Shown here: positions 1-6,097 of the stretch, in pieces
Position numbering within the stretch: the first letter of the stretch is position 1
Layout of the letters: each line of letters begins with the position of its first letter
DNA from: CAZOLI01 sp964580675
GTDB taxonomy: Bacteria > Planctomycetota > MHYJ01 > CAYXQY01
DNA length: 6,120 nucleotides
Direction: 5' to 3'
Assembly (NCBI GenBank): GCA_964580675.1
Contig: CAZOLI010000096.1
Span: 1-6,120, forward strand
The notes under the pieces: model-generated
Seen by the model: only the letters and a program-made list of their open reading frames with translations
Database searches by the model: none
What the model was told of the DNA's origin: nothing
Made by a program: the position numbers and the translations under genes

Positions 1-122
1 TCTTGCCCGAGCCACGGTAAAAGGCAGGAAACCAAAAAAAGGTAGATAACAGGGATGAACGTTGGTTTCGGTTGAGGAAAAGACCACGGCCAAAAAAGAA
101 CACTGAACCGTATACCCATCCC

Positions 123-1808
123 TCACACCTCAATCCGCCTCGCGGCCCGGACACCGAGGTACAGCGGCAACACCGTAAACAGAAATAGCACCACCAGACC
201 CAGAACCAGAAAAAAGGACGCCATACCCGCCGTGATACCGCTCCCACCGGCCGCTTCGCCCATTTTCTGCATGTACACCGGCACCCCACCGATCACCAAC
301 ATCAGCAGCACAAACAGAAGACTCATAACGAGGTTTAACGTTCCACCGAAGCCGGACACAATTTTGGACGGATCGTCCCGGGTCATGTCCGGATACATCG
401 CCCCGATGCCCACCGCCAGGCCCGAAAGACCAAGGCACATCGCAAACACGGAGCCAATTTTCAACAGCATATACACTCCTCTCAGATTCAGCATATACAC
501 CGACAGCAGGATAAGAGGAATGCTGATCACCGCCGTAAAGACCGTCGAGAACACAAACTTCGCCACCACGAGCGTCCGACGCGGAATGGGGGCCATGCCC
601 ACCACCCAGAAACGGCGCCCTTCCAGACTGAATTGCGGATAAATAAACCGGCTTGTAAAACTGGCCAGGGTCAATCCCGTCGCCCCGAGGTTGAGAAACG
701 AAATGATCAGACGCCACCACTCCTCCCGAACGTGATAATTCAGCGACCGGAGATTGAAGAAGTACACCCCGAGCAACCCGAAGAAAATCAGCATCTGCGA
801 CCACTGGGCCGGATCCCGGAGAAACGACAGCAGGTCCTTCCGCATGTACAGCGAAATTTCGTCGGGAAACGGCCACGTGACGTAACGGGAAAACGAGTTC
901 AGGAAACGGCCGCCTTTCCGTTCCCGACCGCCGCCGTGATCCCGGGTTTTCATCCAGGCATCCGTCAGCAGCAGTTCACAGACGTAATATCCGCCCATGA
1001 TCCCCATAAGACCATTGGCCAGCAGAATGCCCGAGTAAAACAGCCCCCCCGTAACATTCCCTCGCCCAAACAGTATCATGCTCTCGGCGGCCCATCGGGA
1101 CGGAAGAAGGGGATGCCGTGCAAACTGCAAATTGCTGAGCACCCCCGAGAGCCATTCCTGATCAAACTGGCCTTCCGGCGGGGACATCGAAAACAGCATC
1201 CACACGCCCGTGCCAAGAATAGCAAGACCAACCACCAGCAAAAGTACCAGGATTAAACCCTTTCGGGACGGTGTGAACCGCGCAATCAGGAGCGCTCCGA
1301 TACTTCCCGCCGCCGCCGGAAGCAGAATCAAAAACCCGATCGAAAGTGGTGAAAGCAGGTAATACGTGAGGGGAGAGCCGGAGAACAATCCGTAAGCCAC
1401 CACAAGCGGCGTGGCGAGAAACAGGAACGCCCAGGAACTGAACGCAATGGTTTCGGTTAATTTGTAGAGGTAAATACTGCCCCGCGAAAGCGGTGCCGCC
1501 ACCATAAAACGGGTCTCGTCCGAGTCAAACAGCGAGACGTACGCGATGATGCCGTTACTGAACGTCAGCATCAGGACCAGCGAAAGGAACAGGAGGTTCA
1601 TCACCACCTGCACCAGCGGGTCCTGAACCACCGGAAACTGATTCAAAAACTTCAGCCCGCCCCAGAACAACCCGAAAAGTCCCGCCCAGAACAGCAGTCC
1701 GAACACCCCCACCACCGCGGCCTTGAACTTCGATTCCCGGAAAAACGACACAAACCGGTTCCGGAGAAGCGTTCGTTTCAGGTTTGATAGCGTACCAAAA
1801 TCACGCAT
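123..1808 (-). CDS. ABC exporter permease, double-length (about 12 TM)
   Basis: This is the membrane subunit of a two-gene ABC transporter and probably works as an exporter; the substrate is unknown. The 561-residue protein (ATG start) has about twelve hydrophobic segments. In GTG-start numbering they lie near 31-53, 68-96, 121-142, 151-178, 186-208, 257-282, 337-355, 366-388, 414-442, 445-472, 488-513 and 529-558. It reads as two related halves: DETRFMVAAPLSRGSIYLYK (99-118) resembles EGRRFWVVGMAPIPRRTLVV (398-417), each followed by a hydrophobic helix. This soluble motif between helices is typical of large ABC-2-like permeases (I recall the Pfam 'ABC_tran_2' group; not checked). A basic loop (about 289-303) separates the halves. 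I prefer ATG at 1808, which overlaps the ATPase stop by 8 bases; a GTG at 1814 gives 563 residues. Neither has a well-spaced Shine-Dalgarno site. No clear terminator lies in bases 1-122 downstream. The role as ABC permease is secure; transport direction is inferred. Confidence 0.88.
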   Translation of the reverse strand: MRDFGTLSNLKRTLLRNRFVSFFRESKFKAAVVGVFGLLFWAGLFGLFWGGLKFLNQFPVVQDPLVQVVMNLLFLSLVLMLTFSNGIIAYVSLFDSDETRFMVAAPLSRGSIYLYKLTETIAFSSWAFLFLATPLVVAYGLFSGSPLTYYLLSPLSIGFLILLPAAAGSIGALLIARFTPSRKGLILVLLLVVGLAILGTGVWMLFSMSPPEGQFDQEWLSGVLSNLQFARHPLLPSRWAAESMILFGRGNVTGGLFYSGILLANGLMGIMGGYYVCELLLTDAWMKTRDHGGGRERKGGRFLNSFSRYVTWPFPDEISLYMRKDLLSFLRDPAQWSQMLIFFGLLGVYFFNLRSLNYHVREEWWRLIISFLNLGATGLTLASFTSRFIYPQFSLEGRRFWVVGMAPIPRRTLVVAKFVFSTVFTAVISIPLILLSVYMLNLRGVYMLLKIGSVFAMCLGLSGLAVGIGAMYPDMTRDDPSKIVSGFGGTLNLVMSLLFVLLMLVIGGVPVYMQKMGEAAGGSGITAGMASFFLVLGLVVLFLFTVLPLYLGVRAARRIEV

Positions 1809-2580
1809 TCTCACCCGTGATCTGCATGTAAAGCGATTCGAGCCCGCCGTCTCCGCCGCCGGTTCTCATCCGTAGTTCCTCCAGCGTTCCTTCCTCGATG
1901 AGTTCTCCTTCGTCAATGACGGCGATTCGATCGGCCACGTCCTCCGCGATGGAAAGGACGTGGGTGGACATAAAAATGGACACCCCCGTCTCCACCTGTT
2001 CCCGGAACAGACGCCGGACCAGCCGCGAACTTTCCGGATCCAGCCCCACAAGTGGTTCGTCCACCAGAATCACGTCCGGTTCATGCATGAACGTCGCCGA
2101 GAGCACCACGCGCTGTTTCATGCCGTGGGAATATGTTTCGCCCAGGTCGTCGAGGTATTCCGACATTTCGAACACCTGCCGGTATCTGTCAATTTTTTCC
2201 TCAATCGCCGCCTCGTCCATCCGGTAGAGACGGCCCGTAAACTCGAGGAACTCCCGCCCCGTTAACTTGTCGTAAATGTAGGGTTGGTCCGGGACGTACG
2301 CCAGGTGTTCCCGGACTTCGTTAAGACGGTCCCGGAGGGAAAGGCCCACAACGTACACCTCTCCCTTCGTCGGCGCCATCAGGCCATTGATAATTTTGAT
2401 GGTGGTCGTTTTCCCCGCTCCGTTCGGCCCGAGAAACGCGTAAATTTCCCCGGGGTCCACCGTAAGATCCAGATTCCGTACCGCCACCGTCCCGTCGAAT
2501 TCCTTTCGCAAACCGCGGACCCATATGGCGGTTTCCTCCGGTCCTCCATTCTGTTCCGTCGGTTCGTCGGGCGGGGTCAT
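1801..2580 (-). CDS. ABC transporter ATP-binding protein
   Basis: This is the cytoplasmic ATPase subunit that drives the adjacent permease. The 259-residue protein has the full nucleotide-binding set in order: Walker A GPNGAGKTT (51-59), Q-loop VPDQP (Q99), signature YSHGMKQRV (150-158), Walker B VILVDEP (170-176, catalytic E175), D-loop GLDP (179-182) and H-loop STH (H207). SHGMKQ in place of LSGGQ is common in the CcmA/DRA-type ATPases that pair with ABC-2 exporters, which supports export. An acidic, probably disordered leader of about 20 residues precedes the first conserved strand (IWVRGLRKEF), so the protein is slightly longer than usual at the N-terminus. ATG at 2580 is the only usable start: in-frame TGA codons lie just upstream and no other start codon precedes the domain. 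No Shine-Dalgarno sequence is visible. Its last codons overlap the permease start, so the two are probably translationally coupled. A perfect 16-bp palindrome lies about 70 bases upstream. Confidence 0.95.
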   Translation of the reverse strand: MTPPDEPTEQNGGPEETAIWVRGLRKEFDGTVAVRNLDLTVDPGEIYAFLGPNGAGKTTTIKIINGLMAPTKGEVYVVGLSLRDRLNEVREHLAYVPDQPYIYDKLTGREFLEFTGRLYRMDEAAIEEKIDRYRQVFEMSEYLDDLGETYSHGMKQRVVLSATFMHEPDVILVDEPLVGLDPESSRLVRRLFREQVETGVSIFMSTHVLSIAEDVADRIAVIDEGELIEEGTLEELRMRTGGGDGGLESLYMQITGENA

Positions 2581-2615
2581 TGAAAAAGCGAACCGGAAAT
2601 CAGGACGTCATCACA

Positions 2616-2683
2616 CCGGCAGTTCCGTGGCCGGACCAACTCATCCATCCGCTGACCATGGTCAGCAGACCCTTGCCTGCCGG
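2616..2683. repeat. 7-bp inverted repeat bracketing the palindrome
   Basis: CCGGCAG (2616-2622) and CTGCCGG (2677-2683) are perfect reverse complements and enclose the 16-bp palindrome, although not centred on it. As RNA this could form a long-range stem with the palindrome as an inner hairpin, in the 3' region of sucC or the leader of the ABC transcript. Seven bp of GC-rich sequence can arise by chance in DNA of this composition, so this is a weak call. Confidence 0.25.
2651..2666. promoter_or_regulatory. perfect 16-bp palindrome, candidate operator of the ABC genes
   Basis: GCTGACCATGGTCAGC reads identically on both strands. It sits between the end of sucC and the start of the ABC ATPase, 71-86 bases upstream of the ATPase start. 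With no spacer and no T-run on either side it does not look like an intrinsic terminator, so a site for a dimeric DNA-binding protein is the more natural reading. A very weak minus-strand promoter (TTGGTC, 18 bases, TGTGAT) can be traced between it and the ATPase gene. The symmetry is seen directly; the operator role is inferred, and no regulator is encoded beside it. Confidence 0.4.
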
Positions 2684-2746
2684 AACGGAATAAGAAGTTG
2701 AAGAAACGCCTCCGGATGGTGGGAAAGCCCCAGATGCAACACACAA

Positions 2747-3904
2747 CTATCCCGCCGCGTTCACGGCCTTCTTCGCCGCCTGATCCATCCCGACGGCCGA
2801 GATGATGTCCAGGCCGGATTCCTCGATAAGTTCCCGACCCTCCTCAACGGCCGTCCCCTCGAGACGCACCACGAGGGGCACCTTCAATTCCATCTCCTCC
2901 AGCGCGCCGAGCATGCCCTGGGCGATCACGTCACAGCGCATGATGCCGCCGAAGATGTTCACGAGCACAGCCTGCACATCCGGGTTGCCGAACAGGATGT
3001 CAAACGCCACACGCACCTGATCCTCGTCCGCTCCACCCCCCACGTCGAGGAAGTTCGCCGGTTCCCCGCCGTGCAGTTTGATCAGGTCCATCGTGGCCAT
3101 GGCCAGGCCCGCTCCGTTCACGAGGCAGCCGATGTTGCCTTCCAGGTCGATATAACTGAGGTCGGCTTCACTCGCTCGAAGTTCCGTCGGGTCCTCCTGA
3201 TCCTCGTCCCGGAGTTCCGCCAGATCGGAATGCCTGTACAGCGACCGGTCGTCAATATTCATCTTGCAATCCAGCGCCGCCAGGTTGCCCTCCGGGTCCG
3301 TTGCGAGGGGGTTAATTTCGAGCAGTGTACAGTCGTTTTCAAAATACAGTTCCGACAGTGTCCGGAAAATACGGGCCGCCTCACGGAGGTTGTCCGTCAG
3401 CCCCAGTTTCCCGGCCAGTCGCCGGAGCTGAAAATCCGTCAGACCGACCATTGGATGAATTGTTTCCCGGGCAATCTTGTCCGGATGGTTTTTCGCGATT
3501 TCCTCGATTTCCATGCCGCCTTCGCCGGAAGCAATCAGTTCCGGGGCGTTTTCCTCCCGGTTGAGGGTGATGCCGACGTAAAATTCCCGGTCGATGTCAA
3601 AGCCCTTCTCAAGCAGTACCTTCTGCACCGGTTTGCCGTCCGGACCCGTCTGATGGGTAACGAGGTGTTCTCCAATCATCGACTCGGCCGCCTCGCGGGC
3701 TTCGCTTCCGGATTCCACGAGTTCAATGCCGCCCGCTTTGCCACGGCCGCCCGCGTGAACCTGGGCCTTCACCGCAACCGGGCCGCCGCCGAGGTCATTG
3801 TACGCCCCTTCCGCCTCAGCCGGATCCGAGACCACCACACGGTCCGGTACGGGAATGCCACGATCTTCGAGAAGTTTCTTGGACTGATATTCGTGCAGAT
3901 GCAT
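2747..3904 (-). CDS. sucC: succinyl-CoA synthetase beta subunit (ADP/GDP-forming)
   Basis: This is the beta subunit of succinyl-CoA synthetase of the TCA cycle, which interconverts succinyl-CoA and succinate with substrate-level phosphorylation. At 385 residues it matches the usual bacterial length (E. coli SucC is 388) and aligns end to end. An N-terminal ATP-grasp domain holds K46, QVHAGGRGKAGG (48-59) and E99/E107. LLEINPL (194-200, N198) and D212 fit the metal-binding positions. The C-terminal CoA-ligase domain holds NGAGLAMATMD (263-273), NFLDVGGGA (284-292) and VNIFGGIMRCD (315-325). DCK at 212-214 replaces the DGK or DAK I recall from other SucC proteins. The ATG at 3904 gives the canonical MHLHEYQSK start and has a GGAG (3915-3918) ten bases upstream. 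sucD normally follows sucC immediately, but here a non-coding gap and the ABC genes follow, and HU precedes it. The alpha subunit must therefore be encoded elsewhere. Nucleotide preference cannot be read with confidence. Confidence 0.97.
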   Translation of the reverse strand: MHLHEYQSKKLLEDRGIPVPDRVVVSDPAEAEGAYNDLGGGPVAVKAQVHAGGRGKAGGIELVESGSEAREAAESMIGEHLVTHQTGPDGKPVQKVLLEKGFDIDREFYVGITLNREENAPELIASGEGGMEIEEIAKNHPDKIARETIHPMVGLTDFQLRRLAGKLGLTDNLREAARIFRTLSELYFENDCTLLEINPLATDPEGNLAALDCKMNIDDRSLYRHSDLAELRDEDQEDPTELRASEADLSYIDLEGNIGCLVNGAGLAMATMDLIKLHGGEPANFLDVGGGADEDQVRVAFDILFGNPDVQAVLVNIFGGIMRCDVIAQGMLGALEEMELKVPLVVRLEGTAVEEGRELIEESGLDIISAVGMDQAAKKAVNAAG

Positions 3905-3993
3905 GGGAACGTTGCTCCATTTAGCCGGTGTAACAGATGACAGAAATCAACGGAATTCTCAAAAACTCTTCGTGTGATATGGATGCACAGAAA

Positions 3994-4013
3994 CGGTCCC
4001 GCTTCAGGAACCG
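3994..4013 (-). terminator. weak terminator-like hairpin at the end of the HU gene
   Basis: On the minus strand CGGTTCC and GGGACCG form a 7-bp stem with one G-U pair and a 6-base loop that contains the HU stop codon. It is followed by TTTCTGT, a short and imperfect U-tract. It may terminate or attenuate transcription from HU into sucC, 90 bases further on. The stem is visible in the sequence; the short U-tract makes efficient termination doubtful. Confidence 0.35.
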
Positions 4014-4297
4014 GTGTCCTTCCGGCCCTGTACCATCTCTCGCATCAACTTGCCTTCCTTAAATTTGACGACCCGTTTCTCGGGAATAAACACTTCCTCC
4101 TTGGTTCTCGGGTTGATGCCCTTCCGGGCCTTTCGTTTTTCGACTTCGAACGTGCCGAAATTCCGCAGTTCAATGCGCCCCTCCTCCGCAATTGTTTTTC
4201 GTATCAGGTCCAGAGTGCCCTGCACACATCGCCGGGCGTCCGCCTTGGTGATGTCGTGCTCCTCGGCAAGGTGCTCCACAATTTCTCGCTTGGTCAT
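4004..4297 (-). CDS. HU/IHF-family DNA-binding protein
   Basis: This is a small basic nucleoid protein that should bind and bend DNA as a dimer. The 97-residue protein follows the HU/IHF fold: two N-terminal helices (about 3-39), the RNFGTF turn (45-50, the family's GFGTF position), and a basic beta-arm KRKARKGINPRTK (54-66) in which P63 is the proline that intercalates into DNA. The returning strand is VFIPEKRVVKF (69-79) and the C-terminal helix is about 81-90. It is about seven residues longer than E. coli HU, with a hydrophilic tail. The start is ATG at 4297, supported by the G-rich GGGGGGA four to ten bases upstream. The gene is divergent from the lipoprotein gene and 99 bases upstream of sucC on the same strand. 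A dyad at the predicted transcription start suggests control at that point. HU and IHF subunits cannot be told apart from sequence alone here, so no gene symbol is given. Confidence 0.95.
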   Translation of the reverse strand: MTKREIVEHLAEEHDITKADARRCVQGTLDLIRKTIAEEGRIELRNFGTFEVEKRKARKGINPRTKEEVFIPEKRVVKFKEGKLMREMVQGRKDTGS

Positions 4298-4300
4298 GAT

Positions 4301-4307
4301 TCCCCCC
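4301..4307 (-). promoter_or_regulatory. G-rich ribosome binding site of the HU gene
   Basis: On the minus strand GGGGGGA lies three bases before the ATG at 4297. It is a purine-rich Shine-Dalgarno variant rather than a perfect AGGAGG, but it is the strongest ribosome-binding signal in the window and fixes the HU start. Confidence 0.5.
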
Positions 4308-4337
4308 GATCCAGAATTACGTTTGTTGCACAGGTCA

Positions 4338-4367
4338 AAATCGGTTTCGCGTATGACGAACCGATTT
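4338..4367. promoter_or_regulatory. 9-bp dyad at the HU transcription start (operator or leader hairpin)
   Basis: AAATCGGTT (4338-4346) and AACCGATTT (4359-4367) are perfect reverse complements separated by 12 bases, and two more CG pairs can form inside after a one-base bulge. The dyad begins just downstream of the candidate HU -10 box, where the transcript should start near 4363. It could be an operator that blocks the promoter or a hairpin at the 5' end of the HU mRNA. The symmetry is observed; the function is inferred. Confidence 0.45.
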
Positions 4368-4369
4368 CA

Positions 4370-4398
4370 ACTGTAAGCGATCCGCACAATTACTTCAA
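4370..4398 (-). promoter_or_regulatory. candidate promoter of the HU gene
   Basis: On the minus strand TTGAAG (4398-4393) and TACAGT (4375-4370) are separated by exactly 17 bases. They match the sigma-70-type TTGACA and TATAAT at four of six positions each. The position gives a leader of about 65 bases before the HU start. Such matches occur by chance, so this is tentative. Confidence 0.35.
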
Positions 4399-4443
4399 GG
4401 TTTCACAATTTGGAAACAACCCTCCATCAGCCTCACCGGAAAC

Positions 4444-4488
4444 GGAGAACATCGAACAAATTTCGTTCCACGCAACCGATGTTTTTTT
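4444..4488 (+). terminator. weak plus-strand terminator-like hairpin
   Basis: AACATCG (4448-4454) pairs perfectly with CGATGTT (4477-4483), and the T-run continues to 4488, giving seven T in all. G-U and A-U pairs could lengthen the stem outward to 4444. The loop is long (22 bases) and the stem AU-rich, so it would be weak. No plus-strand gene lies immediately upstream, so it would only matter for an unannotated small or antisense transcript. Confidence 0.18.
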
Positions 4489-4541
4489 GAACAATATGAA
4501 GACCCCACCTGAAAGGTCACATTCTTCCTGACGCCGAACCA

Positions 4542-4598
4542 GTGCTGCTCGCACGGGCGGTGCGAGGGTTTTCAAGAGACGCCCAGCACGCCGGTGCT
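4542..4598. other. compact nest of mutually exclusive GC-rich stems
   Basis: Four complementary pairings lie within 57 bases. CTCGCAC (4548-4554) pairs with GTGCGAG (4560-4566) over a 5-base loop GGGCG. That whole loop is complementary to CGCCC at 4580-4584, as in a kissing or pseudoknot arrangement. GTGCTG (4542-4547) pairs with CAGCAC (4584-4589), enclosing the first hairpin. AGCAC (4585-4589) can instead pair with GTGCT (4594-4598) over GCCG. The last two are exclusive, so the element could switch between folds. It lies 145 bases upstream of the lipoprotein start, but also upstream of the promoter guessed at 4635-4663. It may therefore be a leader RNA, a small RNA, or a DNA-level cruciform or binding site. 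I cannot match it to a known RNA family. Confidence 0.45.
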
Positions 4599-4634
4599 CT
4601 CACGGAGGCCATACCAATTTTCGGAATGGGTCAA

Positions 4635-4663
4635 TTTAATTCATTTCTAGTTATGCTTATGAT
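4635..4663 (+). promoter_or_regulatory. candidate promoter of the lipoprotein gene
   Basis: TATGAT (4658-4663) matches TATAAT at five of six positions and lies in an AT-rich island. A poor -35, TTTAAT (4635-4640), sits 17 bases upstream. It would give a leader of about 70 bases before the ATG at 4743. The -10 is reasonable and the -35 is weak. Confidence 0.3.
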
Positions 4664-4742
4664 CGAGAGTTGGGTCCGGACGCAGGCCAAATTGAACCGG
4701 TACGACAGCGCGGTGAATAGTTTTGGGAGTCGGACAATTAAA

Positions 4743-5426
4743 ATGAACATCTGCCGCTTCAAACCGCCCGGTTGTTTCTTCTTCCTTCTACTGGTCACCA
4801 CCATCTTCATTTCGGTGTCGGGCTGTCGACACCCCCGATCCGTTCCCTCCGGCGATCTCGCTCCTCGTGGAACAACGCTTGTCAGAGGACAGGTCGGTGT
4901 CATTGGAGACAACGACACCGAACAGGGCCGATACGACAACCTCACGTTCAAAACAGCAGAGGTTTCCACGGGATTGGGCGTGGGAGGAGGACTCACGTAC
5001 TTTCCGGCGGACAACGTGGGACTGTCCGTCGACGCCCTCCTGGGACAGCACGATTTTGAATCCTCTGACGACATCAAACTTGGCACCGTTGACCTCGAAC
5101 TATATACTGTTTCCATACAGACCTTTTCCCGGGGTGCCGACCGGCTGGAAGGAATCTACGGCGGGGCCGGGCTACTTTACGCCAATTTTCGGAACGAAGA
5201 GCCGTTCGGAGACACGTCATTTGATATCAGCGACCACGGCGGATACACGCTGTACCTGGGCATGCTTTCCTTTCTCAGCAGGGAGAAACAATTTTTCATT
5301 GACGCCAGGGGTCAACTGAACTCGCTCCGGCCAAATGTCACCATCCGGGAACCCGGAAACACCGAAAAAAAGGAACTGCGAATGATTGACTACCTCGGGA
5401 CGGTCAGTTTCGGTATTCGGTTTTAA
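4743..5426 (+). CDS. outer-membrane beta-barrel protein with lipobox
   Basis: This is a 227-residue exported protein of unknown function. The N-terminus has a positive charge, a hydrophobic core (FFFLLLVTTIFIS, 12-24) and a lipobox VSGC with Cys28, which predicts lipidation by signal peptidase II. The mature part alternates polar and hydrophobic residues in about eight stretches: 44-56, 75-88, 91-105, 113-128, 137-149, 165-179, 183-195 and 216-227. Glycine and aromatic residues are frequent, and the chain ends in Phe after LGTVSFGIR. That is the size and C-terminal signature of a small eight-stranded OmpA/OmpX-like barrel. The frame stays open back to an ATG at 4542. I chose ATG 4743 because it puts the signal peptide at the N-terminus; a GGGAG (4725-4729) lies 13 bases upstream, which is a long spacing. 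The gene is divergent from HU, and no clear terminator follows it. Membrane location is well supported; function is unknown. Confidence 0.85.
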   Translation: MNICRFKPPGCFFFLLLVTTIFISVSGCRHPRSVPSGDLAPRGTTLVRGQVGVIGDNDTEQGRYDNLTFKTAEVSTGLGVGGGLTYFPADNVGLSVDALLGQHDFESSDDIKLGTVDLELYTVSIQTFSRGADRLEGIYGGAGLLYANFRNEEPFGDTSFDISDHGGYTLYLGMLSFLSREKQFFIDARGQLNSLRPNVTIREPGNTEKKELRMIDYLGTVSFGIRF

Positions 5427-5575
5427 AACGAAGCCGCTCGGAAAATCTTTGTACGAGAGGTGAAATATCGTAGGACCGAACAGAACGTGCTTGTTCCCAT
5501 GAACATCGCGACAATAAGCCGTTTCGGAAAACGTACGGACCCTCCGCCCCACCTGCATTCCGCATCGGTGTCCCC

Positions 5576-6097
5576 ATGACAGCGTCAAATTTATTGCTCA
5601 CGGGACGGCCCGGCGTCGGAAAAACCACCGTCTGTCAGAAGGTCGTGGACCAGTACACCGGCCCGGCACGCGGGTTCGTAACGGACGAAATTCGTGAGGA
5701 CGGCACGCGGAACGGATTTCTGCTTCGCACCCTGGACGGCGAGGAACGAACCCTTTCCCACGTTGATTTCGATGGCCCAGAGGTCAGCAAATACGGCGTG
5801 GACCTGGAGGCGATGGAAGACCTGGCGTGCCGGGCGTTGCAGAAGGGACTCGAAGACGACCCGAACACCCTGCTGGTCGTGGACGAAATTGGCAAAATGG
5901 AACTGCTGTCCCACTCGTTCCGCTCGCTCGTACCGCAGATCCTCGACGCGCCCCACCCCGTTCTCGCCACCGTTCCTTCGGGCGGTCCCGACCTCGTTGA
6001 AAACATCAAATCCCGTGATGACGTGACCCTCCTGACCGTCACGACGGACAACCGGGACCATTTGCCCGGTGAGATCCGTGAGATCCTTACCTCGTAA
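5576..6097 (+). CDS. THEP1-family nucleoside-triphosphatase
   Basis: This is a small cytoplasmic P-loop NTPase of the THEP1 (NTPase_1) family. Characterised archaeal and thermophile members hydrolyse several nucleoside triphosphates, but the cellular role is not established. The 173-residue protein has the expected length. It shows Walker A GRPGVGKTT (10-18), the family block GFVTDEIREDGTRNGF (33-48), KYGVDLE (72-78), Walker B LLVVDEIGKMEL (99-110, D103 and E104) and PVLATVPSGG (128-137). All signature blocks are present, so it should be active. ATG at 5576 places the P-loop at the usual distance from the N-terminus; no Shine-Dalgarno sequence is visible and no in-frame alternative is better. 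The gene follows the lipoprotein on the same strand after a 149-base gap with no strong promoter or terminator; small dyads there (for example TGTTC-CCAT-GAACA near 5492-5505) are weak. An ATG at 6109, 11 bases after the stop, may begin another gene cut by the window edge. Confidence 0.93.
   Translation: MTASNLLLTGRPGVGKTTVCQKVVDQYTGPARGFVTDEIREDGTRNGFLLRTLDGEERTLSHVDFDGPEVSKYGVDLEAMEDLACRALQKGLEDDPNTLLVVDEIGKMELLSHSFRSLVPQILDAPHPVLATVPSGGPDLVENIKSRDDVTLLTVTTDNRDHLPGEIREILTS

Larger units (their letters stand above)
4298..4742. other. 445-base divergent intergenic region
   Basis: No convincing gene lies between the HU start and the lipoprotein start. The short open frames here have no recognisable domain; one of 61 codons on the minus strand (4575-4390) begins inside the structured element and lacks a ribosome-binding site. 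The HU side (4298-4400) carries the HU leader, dyad and candidate promoter. The middle has a weak hairpin before a T-run (4448-4488) and a GC-rich nest of stems (4542-4598). The stretch from about 4612 to 4665 is AT-rich and holds a possible promoter reading toward the lipoprotein. The gap is long for simple divergent promoters, which leaves room for a leader or small RNA. Confidence 0.6.

Noticed and set aside
1..122. T-rich runs on the minus strand after the permease stop, as a possible terminator.
   Set aside because: No stable stem precedes the T-runs, so nothing beyond an AT-rich spacer can be supported.
3071..3940. A 289-codon plus-strand open frame opposite sucC.
   Set aside because: It is antisense to a fully conserved sucC, shows no domain, and is explained by the GC-rich codon pattern of the real gene.
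3971..3990. TGTGA and GCACA on either side of a 7-base spacer, resembling a CRP-type site upstream of sucC.
   Set aside because: The spacer is one base too long, one half-site has a mismatch, and nothing else points to a CRP-like regulator.
4540..4612. A type II tRNA-like look on the minus strand: TCTTGAAAACC resembles a serine tRNA anticodon region, followed by a variable-arm-like hairpin and GGTTCGGC.
   Set aside because: The anticodon stem does not pair, the T-stem does not close, and the 5' and 3' ends are not complementary, so no cloverleaf can be drawn.
4542..4742. N-terminal extension of the lipoprotein frame back to an ATG at 4542.
   Set aside because: It would bury the signal peptide and lipobox in the interior of the protein, and the start overlaps the structured element with no ribosome-binding site.
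6069..6086. Tandem repeat GTGAGATCC x2.
   Set aside because: It lies inside the THEP1 coding sequence and encodes the similar tripeptides GEI and REI; there are only two copies.
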